64,000 nucleotides of DNA from Hypericibacter adhaerens (GTDB lineage Bacteria; Pseudomonadota; Alphaproteobacteria; Dongiales; Dongiaceae): the NCBI RefSeq assembly GCF_008728835.1, contig NZ_CP042582.1:558001-622000 (forward strand), written 5' to 3'. A program made the translations under genes and the position numbers. This document shows, piece by piece, positions 10,165 to 19,912 of this stretch (position 1 is the first letter of the stretch; each line of letters opens with the position of its first letter). The notes beneath the pieces were generated by a model. That model ran no database searches. It was given only the letters and a program-made list of their open reading frames with translations, and was not told where the DNA came from.

Positions 10165-11109
10165 ATGACCCCGCTCACCCTCGCCTTCATGGGCACGCCC
10201 GAGTTCGCCTGTCCGGCGCTGAAGGCGCTGGTGGAGGCGGGGCATCGGATCGCGGCCGTCTACAGCCAGCCGCCGCGACCCGCGGGACGCGGCCAGCGCG
10301 ACCAGCCTTCGCCGGTGCAGCGCCTGGCCGAGCATCACGGGCTCGAGGTCCGCACGCCCGCGAGCCTGAAGAGCGAATCCGAGCAGGCCGCCTTCCGGGC
10401 GCTGGGGCTTGATGCCGCGGTGGTGGTGGCCTACGGGCTGATCCTGCCGCCGGCCGTCCTGACGGCCCCGCGCCGGGGCTGCCTCAACATCCATGCCTCG
10501 CTGTTGCCGCGCTGGCGGGGGGCCGCGCCGATCCAGCGCGCGATCCTCGCGGGCGACGCCGAGACCGGCATCACCATCATGCAGATGGACAAGGGGCTCG
10601 ATACCGGCGCGATCTTGACCCAGGAGCGCAGCGCGATCGAGCCCGACGACACGGCGGCGACGCTCCATGACCGGCTCTCGCTGATGGGCGCCCGCCTGAT
10701 TCTCGAGGCGCTCGACGCCTTGGCCGCGGGCCGCCTCGAGGCGAAGCCGCAGCCGGCCGAGGGCGTCACCTATGCGGCCAAGCTCGAGCGGCAGGAGGCG
10801 CGCATCGATTGGCGCGAGCCCGCGTCCCTGATCCATCGCCGCCTGCGCGCCTTCACGCCCTGGCCCGGCCTCTGGTTCGAGGCCAAGGGCGAGCGGCTGC
10901 GCGTCCTCGATATGCGACCGCTCCCGATCGGGACCGGCGAAGCGCCGGGCACGATCCTCGGCCCTGCCGGCCAGGCGGCGCTGGCGGTCGCCTGCGGCGA
11001 GGGGACGGTGCTGGCGGTCGAGCAGCTGCAGCGGCCGGGCAAGAAGCCGGTCGCCGCAGCCGATCTGCTGCGCGGATTCCCGCTCGAGGCGGGCACGCGC
11101 CTGACCTGA
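10165..11109 (+). CDS. fmt: Methionyl-tRNA formyltransferase
   Basis: Predicted 314-residue enzyme transferring a formyl group from 10-formyl-tetrahydrofolate to Met-tRNAfMet. The start at 10165 is chosen because [20 protein letters not shown] is the family's standard N-terminus; the open frame extends upstream only through repeat sequence. Visible motifs are [18 protein letters not shown] (formyl-folate binding and catalytic Asn/His region) and [16 protein letters not shown], then the C-terminal OB-like tRNA-binding domain from about residue 205. It lies 13 bases upstream of truA, with which it is probably co-transcribed. Confidence 0.96.
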   Translation: MTPLTLAFMGTPEFACPALKALVEAGHRIAAVYSQPPRPAGRGQRDQPSPVQRLAEHHGLEVRTPASLKSESEQAAFRALGLDAAVVVAYGLILPPAVLTAPRRGCLNIHASLLPRWRGAAPIQRAILAGDAETGITIMQMDKGLDTGAILTQERSAIEPDDTAATLHDRLSLMGARLILEALDALAAGRLEAKPQPAEGVTYAAKLERQEARIDWREPASLIHRRLRAFTPWPGLWFEAKGERLRVLDMRPLPIGTGEAPGTILGPAGQAALAVACGEGTVLAVEQLQRPGKKPVAAADLLRGFPLEAGTRLT

Positions 11110-11122
11110 TAGAATCCCCACC

Positions 11123-11860
11123 ATGCCGCGCTACAAGCTCACGCTCGAATATGACGGCGGGCCCTTCGTGGGCTGGCAGCGCCAAGCCAACGGGCTCTCG
11201 GTGCAGGAGGCGCTGGAGGACGCGATCTTCGCCTTCTGCGGCGAGCGGCCGAACGCCTTCGCCGCGGGCCGCACCGATGCCGGCGTCCATGCGCTGGGCC
11301 AGGTGGTCCATGTCGATCTCCTGCGCGAGGCCGAGCCCGACACGGTGCGCAATGCCGTCAACTACCACCTGAAGCCGCATCCGGTCGCGGTGCTGCGGGT
11401 CGAGATCGTCGGCGAGGATTTCCACGCGCGTTTCTCGGCGAAATGGCGCGCCTATCGCTACCGCATCCTCGCCCGCCGCGCGCCGCTGACGATCGATCGC
11501 CGCCATGTCTGGCTGGTGACGGTGCCGCTCGACGACGCCGCGATGCGCGAGGGCGCCGCCCATCTCGTCGGGCATCACGATTTCACCAGCTTCCGCAGCT
11601 CGATCTGCCAGGCGGCCTCGCCGATGAAGACGCTCGATCTTCTCGAGATCGAGCGTCGGGGCGAGGCGATCGAGATCCGCGCCAAGGCGCGCTCCTTCCT
11701 CCATCACCAGGTCCGCAACATGGTGGGCACGCTGAAGCTGGTCGGCGAGGGCAAATGGACGCCCGCCGACGTGGCCCGGGCGCTCGCCGCCCGGGACCGC
11801 AGCGCCGCCGGCCCGACGGCACCGCCGGACGGGCTTTATCTGACGGAAGTGGGGTATTGA
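11123..11860 (+). CDS. truA: tRNA pseudouridine(38-40) synthase
   Basis: Predicted 245-residue TruA, which isomerises uridines 38-40 in the tRNA anticodon arm. The catalytic aspartate sits in [20 protein letters not shown]. Other family blocks are [12 protein letters not shown] at the N-terminus, [16 protein letters not shown], and the C-terminal [13 protein letters not shown]. Normal family length. Follows fmt after 13 bp and is followed by a palindromic repeat that probably ends the operon. Confidence 0.97.
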   Translation: MPRYKLTLEYDGGPFVGWQRQANGLSVQEALEDAIFAFCGERPNAFAAGRTDAGVHALGQVVHVDLLREAEPDTVRNAVNYHLKPHPVAVLRVEIVGEDFHARFSAKWRAYRYRILARRAPLTIDRRHVWLVTVPLDDAAMREGAAHLVGHHDFTSFRSSICQAASPMKTLDLLEIERRGEAIEIRAKARSFLHHQVRNMVGTLKLVGEGKWTPADVARALAARDRSAAGPTAPPDGLYLTEVGY

Positions 11861-11875
11861 GGCTTCATCGTCTTG

Positions 11876-11974
11876 TCCCTTCCCCCGGCTTCGGGGGAAG
11901 GCTAGGAAGGGGGCTGCACAGTCATCGACAGCGAGCAGCCCCTTCCCTCGCCCTCCCCCGTTCCGGGGGAGGGG
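11876..11974. repeat. Palindromic intergenic repeat between truA and a LysE gene
   Basis: Nested inverted repeats: inner hairpins CTTCCCCCGGCTTCGGGGG and CCCTCCCCCGTTCCGGGGGA lie inside an outer pair AAGGGGGCTGC / GCAGCCCCTT. C/G-tract arms are like family 2 but the spacer differs. It fills the 127-bp gap and could terminate the fmt-truA transcript. Confidence 0.7.
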
Positions 11975-11987
11975 ATTAGGTCACCTC

Positions 11988-12602
11988 ATGTCCCTCCATG
12001 TCCTCCTGATCTTCGCCGCAACCTACCTGGTCGCCTGCGCCCTGCCGGGCCCGACCGTCACGGCGCTGGTGGCGCGCGTGATCGGCAAGGGCACGCACGG
12101 TGCCTTCGCCTTCTGCACGGGCCTCATGGCGGGCGAGCTGATCTGGGTCGCGAGCGCGATGTTCGGGCTGGCGCTGCTGGCGGCCCTGTTCCAGCCGGTC
12201 TTTGTCGCGATCCGCTATCTCGGCGCCGCCTATCTGCTCTATCTCGCCTGGAAGCTCTGGACGGCGCCGGCGGCCGAGCCCGGCGAGGGCCGCGTCTCCG
12301 GTGGCGAGGGCGTCAGGCTCTTCCTCGGCGGCTTCGCCCTCACCATGGGCAATCCCAAGACCATGCTGTTCTATCTGGCGCTGCTGCCGACCCTGATCGA
12401 CCTCGCGCATGTCACGGTGGGCGGCTTCCTCGAGATCGCGTTGACGGTGAGCGCGATCTACAGCGTCGTGATGGCGGGCTACGTGCTGCTGGCGGCCCGC
12501 GCGCGCCGCGCCTTCCGCAGCCGCCGCGCCATGCGCCTCGTCAACCGCGTCACCGGCGGCGTGATGGCCGGTGCCGCCGTCGCGGTGGCGACGCGGAACT
12601 GA
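11988..12602 (+). CDS. LysE-family amino-acid exporter (RhtB type)
   Basis: Predicted 204-residue inner-membrane protein with about six hydrophobic segments. The first carries the family motif ACALPGPTVTALVARVIGKG (equivalent to PGP near the N-terminus of RhtB/LysE proteins), followed by AYLLYLAWKLW and GFALTMGNPKTMLFYLALLP with the conserved NPK. These mark the LysE/RhtB amino-acid or homoserine-lactone exporter superfamily; the substrate cannot be told from sequence. It starts just after the truA repeat and is probably an independent unit. Confidence 0.88.
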   Translation: MSLHVLLIFAATYLVACALPGPTVTALVARVIGKGTHGAFAFCTGLMAGELIWVASAMFGLALLAALFQPVFVAIRYLGAAYLLYLAWKLWTAPAAEPGEGRVSGGEGVRLFLGGFALTMGNPKTMLFYLALLPTLIDLAHVTVGGFLEIALTVSAIYSVVMAGYVLLAARARRAFRSRRAMRLVNRVTGGVMAGAAVAVATRN

Positions 12603-12689
12603 CTTCCATCTCCACAACCCAAGATTGACGGGAGCGCGGCTTGGCGGCACGCTCTCCTGCGTCAGAGCGATTTTGGGGAGCCGCTGATC

Positions 12690-13571
12690 TTGCAAGAGAC
12701 AATCCGAATTCGCCGACCCTGGTTGGCGGTGCTCCTGTCATTCCTGGTAAGCGGCTTGGGCCAACTTTATTGCGGCCGGCCGGGTCGGGCGCTGCTGCTC
12801 GTCGTTGTTACCGTCCTTCTTGTACCCCTCGTCTACCTGCCCACGCTTGTCGACCGGCAAGCGTACGGCCATTTCTCCTGGATATTCCTGGCGCTCGTCG
12901 CGCTGGTGATCATGAGACTCTATGTGATGGTCGACGCCTGGCTTGTCGCGCGGCACACCGGGGCGCTGCGGCTTCGCTGGTATAATCGGTGGTACATCTA
13001 TGCCGGGATCGCTCTCATCGGCAGTGCGCTGGGGCTGGTGACGCCCTTTCATAGCTACTCCATTCCTTCCGCATCGATGGCACCTGCTCTCCTGCCGGGC
13101 GACTTCGTTCTCACGAAGCCGTATTGGAGCGACAGCCGGAAGCCCCTGGTCGGCGACATCGCCATCGTCAAGCACGACGGGACTTTCTTTGTGAAGCGGA
13201 TCGTCGCCGTGGGCGGTGACCGCGTTCAGATGATTGGCGGCCGGCTGACGATCAACGGAGTGGCCCTGCCGCGTGATATGGTTGGCAATCTGCGCTTCAA
13301 CGATGTCGATATGACGCTCTATCGTGAATCCCTGCCCGACGGCCGCAATTACCGGATCATGGAGCTGTCGGATCACGAATTTCTGGACGATACGGCGGCG
13401 TTCACCGTGCCGCTCGCTTCATACTTCGTGCTGGGCGACAATCGGGACAACAGCAGGGACAGCCGCGTGATGAAGGAATTCGGCTACATGCCGGCTGAAT
13501 CCATGGTCGCGCGGGTTCTTGTTGTATGGTGGGCGAAGGACTGGGGCCGAATCGGCACCACGCCGGAATAG
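12690..13571 (+). CDS. Signal peptidase I paralogue with N-terminal membrane domain (copy 1)
   Basis: Predicted 293-residue S26-family leader peptidase with a TTG start. Catalytic Ser129 lies in IPSASMAPALLPGD and catalytic Lys169 in FFVKRIVAVGGDRVQ; GDNRDNSRDSR is box E. The first 115 residues are not standard for LepB: they hold three to four membrane helices beginning LAVLLSFLVSGLGQLYCGRP, a TM2-domain-like GxGQLYxGRP motif. The gene is visibly less GC-rich at third positions than its paralogue 45 bp downstream. Only TTG precedes the conserved region; the GGGGAG upstream is about 10 bases away. Substrate specificity unknown. Confidence 0.88.
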   Translation: MQETIRIRRPWLAVLLSFLVSGLGQLYCGRPGRALLLVVVTVLLVPLVYLPTLVDRQAYGHFSWIFLALVALVIMRLYVMVDAWLVARHTGALRLRWYNRWYIYAGIALIGSALGLVTPFHSYSIPSASMAPALLPGDFVLTKPYWSDSRKPLVGDIAIVKHDGTFFVKRIVAVGGDRVQMIGGRLTINGVALPRDMVGNLRFNDVDMTLYRESLPDGRNYRIMELSDHEFLDDTAAFTVPLASYFVLGDNRDNSRDSRVMKEFGYMPAESMVARVLVVWWAKDWGRIGTTPE

Positions 13572-13616
13572 ATCGCCGCTCGTTGAATCGCCGTCGACTC
13601 CTTGGAGAATTTCGCT

Positions 13617-14531
13617 TTGACCGAGACTCCCCAGCGCCGGCTGCCCTGGCTGGCGGCCCTGCTTTCGCTGCTCACGCCGGGCCTGGGCCAGCTCTATAGC
13701 GGCCGGCCGAAGCGGGCCGTCGCCTGGTTCCTGGTGGCGGCCGTGGCGGGCGGCGCCTTCTATGGGGCGCGGGCGCTGGGGCTCATCGCGGAGAATCCGG
13801 GCATCCTGCCGGCGGTCTATGCGCTCCTCGTCGCGATCTGGATCGGCGCGATCGTCGATGCCTGGCGTGTCGCGGCACAGGCCGGCTCGATCGCGCTCGC
13901 CTGGTATAACCGCTGGTATCTCTATCTCGCCATTGTGCTGCTGTCGGGCCTCGCCGGTCTGGCCGTGCCGACGCCCTCGGCGCAGACCCAGCCCTTCTCC
14001 ATGCCCTCGGGCTCGATGATCCCGACCCTGGTGGTGGGCGATATCTTCCAGGTCCAGACCGACGCCTATCGTTCGGCGCCGCCGCAGCCGGGCGACGTGG
14101 TGGTGGTGACGAAGGAGGCCGGCGGCCGCAGCTTCGTCAAGCGCGTGATCGGCGTCGCCGGCGACCGGGTGCAGATGAAGGAGGGCCGGCTCTATATCAA
14201 CGGCGCGATGGTGGAACGGAAGGATGAGGGCCCGTTCACCGATCCGGACAACGGCACCGGCACGGCGACCTTGACCCAGTATGAGGAAATCCTGCCCAAC
14301 GGCCGCCGCTACCGGATCGTCGAGCTCTCGGACAAGGAATTCTTCGACAACACGCCGGAGTTCCTGGTGCCGCCGGGCGAGCTCTTCTTGCTCGGCGACA
14401 ACCGCGACAGCAGCATGGACAGCCGCGCCATCGGCGAGTTCGGCTTCATCCCGCTGGGCCATGTGCTCGGCCGCGTGCTCTTCATCTCGGGCTCGCTCGA
14501 CCCGACCCGGATCGGGATGAAGATCGATTGA
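13617..14531 (+). CDS. Signal peptidase I paralogue with N-terminal membrane domain (copy 2)
   Basis: Predicted 304-residue S26 leader peptidase, paralogous to the preceding gene throughout. Catalytic Ser133 lies in FSMPSGSMIPTLVVGD and Lys175 in SFVKRVIGVAGDRVQ; box E reads GDNRDSSMDSR. The N-terminal 115 residues again form several membrane helices and contain LTPGLGQLYSGRPKRA. I place the start at the TTG at 13617 because GGAGAAT sits nine bases upstream; an in-frame TTG at 13602 overlaps that ribosome site. Composition is very GC-rich, unlike copy 1. Both copies have intact active sites, so neither looks decayed. Confidence 0.9.
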   Translation: MTETPQRRLPWLAALLSLLTPGLGQLYSGRPKRAVAWFLVAAVAGGAFYGARALGLIAENPGILPAVYALLVAIWIGAIVDAWRVAAQAGSIALAWYNRWYLYLAIVLLSGLAGLAVPTPSAQTQPFSMPSGSMIPTLVVGDIFQVQTDAYRSAPPQPGDVVVVTKEAGGRSFVKRVIGVAGDRVQMKEGRLYINGAMVERKDEGPFTDPDNGTGTATLTQYEEILPNGRRYRIVELSDKEFFDNTPEFLVPPGELFLLGDNRDSSMDSRAIGEFGFIPLGHVLGRVLFISGSLDPTRIGMKID

Positions 14532-14537
14532 GGCGCG

Positions 14538-15104
14538 TCAGCGCATCAGCGCGTCGGTCAGCTGGTTGAGGGCGACCGAGAGCACGAAATCGCCGAGCTC
14601 GAAGGCGGCGGCCGCCAGCGGCGACAGGCGGAGCGCGAAGCGGAAGATGTTCCAGCCATAGAACAGCACGAGCCCATCCAGGATGAGCTGGAGCAGAACG
14701 ACGAAATCCATCGAGACGCCGATGGCGACCAGCAGCACGATGGGCAATGCCAGCAGTATGAGGACCAGCGTCGACCAGTTATAGGCGACGATGAAGCCGA
14801 CGAACTCCTTCTCGCGCTGGATCAGCGGCACCAGATAGAGCATCGCCAGCGGCAGCAGGCACCAACTGATGGCGTAGCTGCTGAGCTCGACGAAGAGGAT
14901 CTGCAGCAACGGCGCCTGGGTTCCGGTGAGATCGATATCGAGCCAGATGAAGGGCAGATAGAGCGGCAGGATCAGGAAGGCGAGGCGGAAGGAGCGCCAG
15001 GCGCCGCTGGGAGTCCGGTCGAGCCATTCCATGCCGCGAGGATCGGCCAGAAGAAGCCGCCAGGCGCCGTAGCTGTTGTTGGCGATTTCCCGGGCCGTGA
15101 GCAT
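14538..15104 (-). CDS. Integral membrane protein of unknown function
   Basis: Predicted 188-residue protein with four to five hydrophobic helices (FRLAFLILPLYLPFIWLDI, YAISWCLLPLAMLYLVPLI, TLVLILLALPIVLLVAIGVS, VVLLQLILDGLVLFYGWNIF). The N-terminus (MLTAREIANNSYGAWRLLLA) is soluble. I do not recognise a named family; the layout resembles small Yip1-like membrane proteins but that is only an impression. It lies 17 bp downstream of dapE on the same strand and may be co-transcribed, with no evident role in lysine synthesis. Confidence 0.75.
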   Translation of the reverse strand: MLTAREIANNSYGAWRLLLADPRGMEWLDRTPSGAWRSFRLAFLILPLYLPFIWLDIDLTGTQAPLLQILFVELSSYAISWCLLPLAMLYLVPLIQREKEFVGFIVAYNWSTLVLILLALPIVLLVAIGVSMDFVVLLQLILDGLVLFYGWNIFRFALRLSPLAAAAFELGDFVLSVALNQLTDALMR

Positions 15105-15121
15105 GGGGAACGCGGATGCCC

Positions 15122-16285
15122 TCAGGCCGCCGCGAAATAGCCCTCGAGCACGCCCTCGTAGATGCGCGTCAGCGTCTCGAGATCCTGGACCGGCACGCGC
15201 TCGTCGACCTTGTGCATGGTGCTGCCGGCCATGCCGAACTCGGCGACCGGGCAGAAATCCTTGATGAAGCGGGCGTCCGAGGTGCCGCCCGTGGTGCTGA
15301 GTTCGGGCTTCAAGCCCGTCTCGCGCTCGACCGCCCGAGCGATCAGGTCCGAGAGCGGGCCCGGCGGCGTCAGGAAGGAGTCGCCGCTGACATGGATGCG
15401 CAGATCGTAGCTGGCGCCGGAGCCGGTGCAGACCGCGCGCAGCCAGCGCTCGATCGAGGCCGAGCTGTGCAGGTCGTTGAAGCGGATATTGAAGACGGCG
15501 CGCGCCTCGGCCGGGATCACGTTGGTCGCGGGATTGCCGACATCGACGGAGACGATCTGGAAGGTCGAGGGCTGGAAATGGGCGCTGCCTTTGTCCATCG
15601 GCTCGGCGATGAAGCGCTCGAGGATGCCGATCAGCCGATGCACCGGGTTGTCCGCCAGATGCGGATAGGCCGAATGGCCTTGGACACCTTTGATCGTCAG
15701 CCAGCCGGTCATGCTGCCGCGCCGGCCGATCTTGATCATCTGGCCGAGCCTCTCGGGGTTGGTCGGCTCGCCGACGATGCAGGCGTCGAGCCTCTCGCCG
15801 CGCTCCTTGAGCCAGCCCAGCACCGGCTTGGTGCCGTTGATCGAGGGACCTTCCTCGTCGCCCGTGATCAGCAGGCTGATGGAGCCGTCGAAGCCGTTCT
15901 TGCGCCTCGCCAGGAACCGCGCGGCCGCCGCGGTGAAGCAGGCGATGGCGCCCTTCATGTCGGCGGCGCCGCGCCCGATCAGCTCGCCATCGATCACGGC
16001 CGCTTCATAGGGATCGACCCGCCAATGGGCCTTGTCGCCATGCGGCACCACGTCGGTATGGCCGGCGAAGCAGAAATTGCGGCCGCTCTTGCCGAGGCGC
16101 GCGTAGAGATTCTCGACGCGCGGGCTGTTGCCGAGCGCGAAGGGCAGGCGATGGCACTCGAAGCCCAGCGGCTTCAAGGCGCCTTCCAGCACGCCGAGCG
16201 CCCCGGCATCCGCCGGGGTGACGCTGGGGCAGCGGATCAGGGCCTGGGTGAGGGCGAGCGGGTCGAGGGGCGCCGGTGCGGGCAA
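15122..16285 (-). CDS. dapE: Succinyl-diaminopimelate desuccinylase
   Basis: Predicted 387-residue M20-family zinc amidohydrolase that converts N-succinyl-LL-diaminopimelate to LL-diaminopimelate in lysine and peptidoglycan synthesis. Visible metal and catalytic motifs: [14 protein letters not shown] (His and Asp), [13 protein letters not shown] (bridging Asp), ITGDEEGPS (catalytic Glu pair), and the C-terminal [11 protein letters not shown] (His). Length is typical. It begins three bases after the dapD stop codon, forming a dapD-dapE operon. Confidence 0.96.
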   Translation of the reverse strand: MPAPAPLDPLALTQALIRCPSVTPADAGALGVLEGALKPLGFECHRLPFALGNSPRVENLYARLGKSGRNFCFAGHTDVVPHGDKAHWRVDPYEAAVIDGELIGRGAADMKGAIACFTAAAARFLARRKNGFDGSISLLITGDEEGPSINGTKPVLGWLKERGERLDACIVGEPTNPERLGQMIKIGRRGSMTGWLTIKGVQGHSAYPHLADNPVHRLIGILERFIAEPMDKGSAHFQPSTFQIVSVDVGNPATNVIPAEARAVFNIRFNDLHSSASIERWLRAVCTGSGASYDLRIHVSGDSFLTPPGPLSDLIARAVERETGLKPELSTTGGTSDARFIKDFCPVAEFGMAGSTMHKVDERVPVQDLETLTRIYEGVLEGYFAAA

Positions 16286-16288
16286 GAG

Positions 16289-17146
<858 letters not shown>

Positions 17147-17265
17147 CGGTAAAGGTCCGTCCTTATGGGAAAAAGCCGGCATCGCGGCCCCTGGAAAGCG
17201 GCCCGAAGATGGGGCAGCCCGGGGCGCCAGTCAACCGGCGGCCCTTGAGGGCGGAGCCGCGGCCA

Positions 17266-18006
17266 TCAGCGCGGCGGCAGGCGCTCCAGCATCCCGGCCA
17301 GCCAGCCGGCCAGGTCGTCGGTCACGTGATGGATATGGTCGCCGTCGCTGCCGGCCTGGGCCCAGGGGGAATCCGTGCGCACCAGCACCGTGACCATGCC
17401 CATCGCCGCCGCCGGCTCGAGGTTCTGCGGCAGGTCCTCGAACAGGGCGGCGCGCCGGGGCTCGATGCCATGGCGCTCGATCAGCGCGCGGTAGCTGGGC
17501 GCCTGCGGCTTCGGCACGAAATTGCCGGCGACGATGTCGAAGACATCGAAGAAATGCTCGCGCACGCCGAGCCGGTCCATGACGCGCTCGGCATGGGCGA
17601 CCGAGCCGTTGGTATAGATCAGCTTGCGTCCGGGCAGCCCGGCCAGGGCCGCCGCCAGCGCCGGGCTCGGCAGCACCGGCGACAGATCGATCTCATGCAC
17701 GAAATCGAGAAAGTCGTGCGGGTCGACGCCGTGGCGCAGCATCAGCCCGTTCATCGTGGTCCCGTATTCCCGGAAATAGAGCTTCTGCAGCCGGTAGGCC
17801 TCGGCCGCGTCGACCTTGAGATGGCGGGCGACATAGGCGCCGATCAGGCGCTCGACCTGGTCGAACAGCCGGCAGCTCGCAGGATAGAGCGTGTTGTCGA
17901 GATCGAAGATCCAGGTGTCGATATGCTCGAAACCGGAAGCCTCGCCGGGCCTGGCTTGCGGCGCGGTCTCGGCTTGGTTCGGGGCGTTTGTGTCAGGGGT
18001 CGTCAT
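17266..18006 (-). CDS. HAD-family pyrimidine 5'-nucleotidase
   Basis: Predicted 246-residue HAD hydrolase. Motif I is FDLDNTLYPASCRLF (nucleophilic and acid/base Asp), motif II YTNGSVAHAERVMDRL, motif III Lys in NFVPKPQAPSYRAL, and motif IV FEDLPQNLEPAAAMG. The FDLDNTLYP signature with these motifs fits the SDT1/PHM8-like pyrimidine 5'-nucleotidase group. The start at 18006 omits a 17-residue extension from 18057; neither has a strong ribosome site. It lies upstream of dapD on the same strand, separated by about 120 bp, a neighbourhood commonly seen in alphaproteobacteria. Physiological substrate not determined. Confidence 0.88.
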   Translation of the reverse strand: MTTPDTNAPNQAETAPQARPGEASGFEHIDTWIFDLDNTLYPASCRLFDQVERLIGAYVARHLKVDAAEAYRLQKLYFREYGTTMNGLMLRHGVDPHDFLDFVHEIDLSPVLPSPALAAALAGLPGRKLIYTNGSVAHAERVMDRLGVREHFFDVFDIVAGNFVPKPQAPSYRALIERHGIEPRRAALFEDLPQNLEPAAAMGMVTVLVRTDSPWAQAGSDGDHIHHVTDDLAGWLAGMLERLPPR

Positions 18007-18194
18007 GGCGCGGAAGATGGCCGCGACGCGGGGTCCGCGCAAGCCTCTTGCGGCCAAGCGTCTCCGCGGGGGCGGCCGGACTGGCGGCGCCCCCGCGGCC
18101 CAGGCGACGATTCGACGATGGGCCCGCCCGGGCGGGCGAGGCTGGCGGCGGGCCGTCGGGAGCGGGGACGGGTTCCCGAGCTGGTGAAACCGGC

Positions 18195-18335
18195 CTAGCG
18201 CTTGCTCCCGCTGTCGGGACCGTGGCGATGCGCGATCGGCGCGGGCTCCCGGTCCGTGAAGGAGGAATCGGCGGCACAGGCGCCGATGCCGCTCGCGAGC
18301 GACAAAAGGAAGAAGGCGGTCACGATTTTCTGCAT
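18195..18335 (-). CDS. Tiny putative lipoprotein A
   Basis: A 46-codon frame from the ATG at 18335. It reads as a lipoprotein: MQKIVTAFFLLSLASGIGAC with a near-lipobox (GIGAC, Cys20), then a short polar tail (AADSSFTDREPAPIAHRHGP) ending in basic residues. GGAG lies directly before the ATG and AAAGG a little further upstream. No family recognised; it is too short for homology judgement. First of three similar-sized lipoprotein-like frames in a row on this strand. Confidence 0.5.
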   Translation of the reverse strand: MQKIVTAFFLLSLASGIGACAADSSFTDREPAPIAHRHGPDSGSKR

Positions 18336-18438
18336 TCTCCGAGCCTTTCAGTGATCTTGCGGAAGGGCGGGCCGCGGAACCGCTTTCGTCCGAAGCCCGC
18401 AGAGGCCAGACGGGGCCGGTGTTGCGAAAGGCGGGCGG

Positions 18439-18588
18439 TCAGTATCCGCCGCCGCCACCGCCGGAGCCGCCGCCCATATTGTCGCCGTTCTGCGTCTGGC
18501 TGTGCTGATCGGCCATGGGTTTGTTGGTGCAGGCGCTGACACCCGCCAGCAGAGCCAGCAGCAGCGCCGCGATGGCATACCGTTTCAT
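18439..18588 (-). CDS. Tiny putative lipoprotein B with Gly-rich tail
   Basis: A 49-codon frame starting at 18588 (an adjacent in-frame ATG at 18591 gives one more residue). MKRYAIAALLLALLAGVSAC is a good lipoprotein signal with Cys20, then TNKPMADQHSQTQNGDNMGG and a run of glycines ending in Tyr. GGGGAGGCG precedes the ATG pair at usable spacing, favouring a real gene. Function unknown. The Gly-rich tail may be a disordered surface segment. Confidence 0.55.
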   Translation of the reverse strand: MKRYAIAALLLALLAGVSACTNKPMADQHSQTQNGDNMGGGSGGGGGGY

Positions 18589-18721
18589 CATCGCCTCCCC
18601 GGTTCGAAGGACGGCGCCATCGGCGCCGCCATCTTTCGGACATGGGACGGGGATGGCCCGTCACAAGCGATCCGGCGGCGCGTCCCGATCAAAGTTCCGT
18701 GAGCCGTCCGCGAGCGGGGGC

Positions 18722-18759
18722 GCGGGGAAAGCGTCAATCCGCGGGGAAAGCGTCAATCC
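18722..18759. repeat. 19-bp perfect tandem duplication
   Basis: The 19-mer GCGGGGAAAGCGTCAATCC occurs twice head to tail at 18722-18740 and 18741-18759. The second copy spans the stop codon of tiny lipoprotein C; the first lies just beyond it. It looks like a recent slippage duplication. Confidence 0.85.
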
Positions 18760-18875
18760 TCGAAGCCGCCGCGGATGCCGTGGCTGGGGCTTTCGTAGGC
18801 CTTTTGAGATGCGCAGCCCGGCAGAATGACTGCCGAAATCACGAAGGCCAACAACGCCAGAAGGATCTTCTTCAT
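18753..18875 (-). CDS. Tiny putative lipoprotein C
   Basis: A 40-codon frame starting at ATG 18875. The N-terminus MKKILLALLAFVISAVILPG is followed by Cys21, a classical lipobox (LPGC), and a 19-residue polar tail ending GIRGGFED. GGGAG lies eight bases upstream of the ATG, an excellent ribosome site. Its stop codon falls inside a 19-bp tandem duplication. No family recognised; length and signal resemble entericidin-like small lipoproteins but without sequence support for that name. Confidence 0.6.
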   Translation of the reverse strand: MKKILLALLAFVISAVILPGCASQKAYESPSHGIRGGFED

Positions 18876-19010
18876 GGGGCACACTCCCAAGCTGGGCCGC
18901 TCCAGCAGGAATCGCGGCGCGAGCGACGCTCTAGGATTTTAAGCTTAGAGCGCGCGGCAGGCAATCCACCCCCGCCGAGGCGGGGCGGATCTTCCGGGAG
19001 AGGCCGGGTC

Positions 19011-19901
19011 TCAGCCCTTATGGACCAGGGTGCCCAGGCCGTGCGGGGTGAAGATCTCGAGCAGCAGCGCATGCGGGATGCGCCCGTCGAGGATGACCGA
19101 GGCTTCGACGCCCTGCTCGACGGCATCGACGCAGGTATCGAGCTTGGGGATCATGCCGCCGCTGATGGTGCCGTCGCTCATGAGCTGGCGCACCTGGCTC
19201 ACGCTCAGGTCCTCGATCAGCTTCCCGGTCTTGTCGAGCACGCCCGCCACGTCGGTCAGCATCAGGAGGCGCGTCGCCTTGGCCGCGGCCGCGATGGCGC
19301 CGGCAGCGGTGTCGGCGTTGACGTTGTAGGTCTGGCCGTCGGCGCCGAAGGCCACCGGCGCGATCACGGGGATGAAGTGCGAGTTCTGCAGCAGGTCGAT
19401 CACCGTGGGATCGACCTTGGCCGGATCGCCCACCAGGCCGATATCGATCTGCTTGCCGTTCTTCTCGAGGAACAGCCGGCGCGCCTCCATGAGGCCCGCA
19501 TCCTTGCCCGAGATGCCGATGGCGCTGCCGCCGGCCGCGTTGATCGCGGCGACGATCTGCTTGTTGATGGTGCCGGCCAGCACCATCTCGACCACCTCGA
19601 CCGTGGCGGCGTCGGTGACGCGCAGCCCGTCGATGAAATCGCTCTTGATCTGCAGCCGGTCGAGCATGTGGCCGATCTGGGGGCCGCCGCCATGGACCAC
19701 GATCGGATGGATGCCGATCTGCTTCATCAGCACGATGTCCTGGGCGAACACCTTGGCGAGCTCCGGATCGACCATCGCGTGCCCGCCATACTTGACGACG
19801 AAACGCTTGCCGGCATAGCGCTGCATGTAGGGCAGCGCCTCGGAGATCGTATGCGCGGTGCGCAGCCAGTATTTGGTTTCGCTGAAATTGCTCTGGGACA
19901 T
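19011..19901 (-). CDS. argB: Acetylglutamate kinase
   Basis: Predicted 296-residue kinase phosphorylating N-acetyl-L-glutamate, the second step of arginine synthesis. Family motifs: [10 protein letters not shown] near the N-terminus (phosphate-binding Lys and Gly), [32 protein letters not shown] (acetylglutamate binding), [13 protein letters not shown], and [10 protein letters not shown] near the C-terminus. The start at 19901 gives the standard length; the open frame continues upstream only as antisense-type noise. Last gene of the rpmH-to-argB minus-strand array, 11 bp after engB. Confidence 0.96.
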   Translation of the reverse strand: MSQSNFSETKYWLRTAHTISEALPYMQRYAGKRFVVKYGGHAMVDPELAKVFAQDIVLMKQIGIHPIVVHGGGPQIGHMLDRLQIKSDFIDGLRVTDAATVEVVEMVLAGTINKQIVAAINAAGGSAIGISGKDAGLMEARRLFLEKNGKQIDIGLVGDPAKVDPTVIDLLQNSHFIPVIAPVAFGADGQTYNVNADTAAGAIAAAAKATRLLMLTDVAGVLDKTGKLIEDLSVSQVRQLMSDGTISGGMIPKLDTCVDAVEQGVEASVILDGRIPHALLLEIFTPHGLGTLVHKG

Positions 19902-19912
19902 GGCGGCGGACT

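Noticed and set aside
18960-18990. GC-rich dyad just past the argB stop as a terminator
   Set aside because: The stem is plausible (CCCCGCC/GGCGGGG) but the loop is only about two bases and no T-tract follows.
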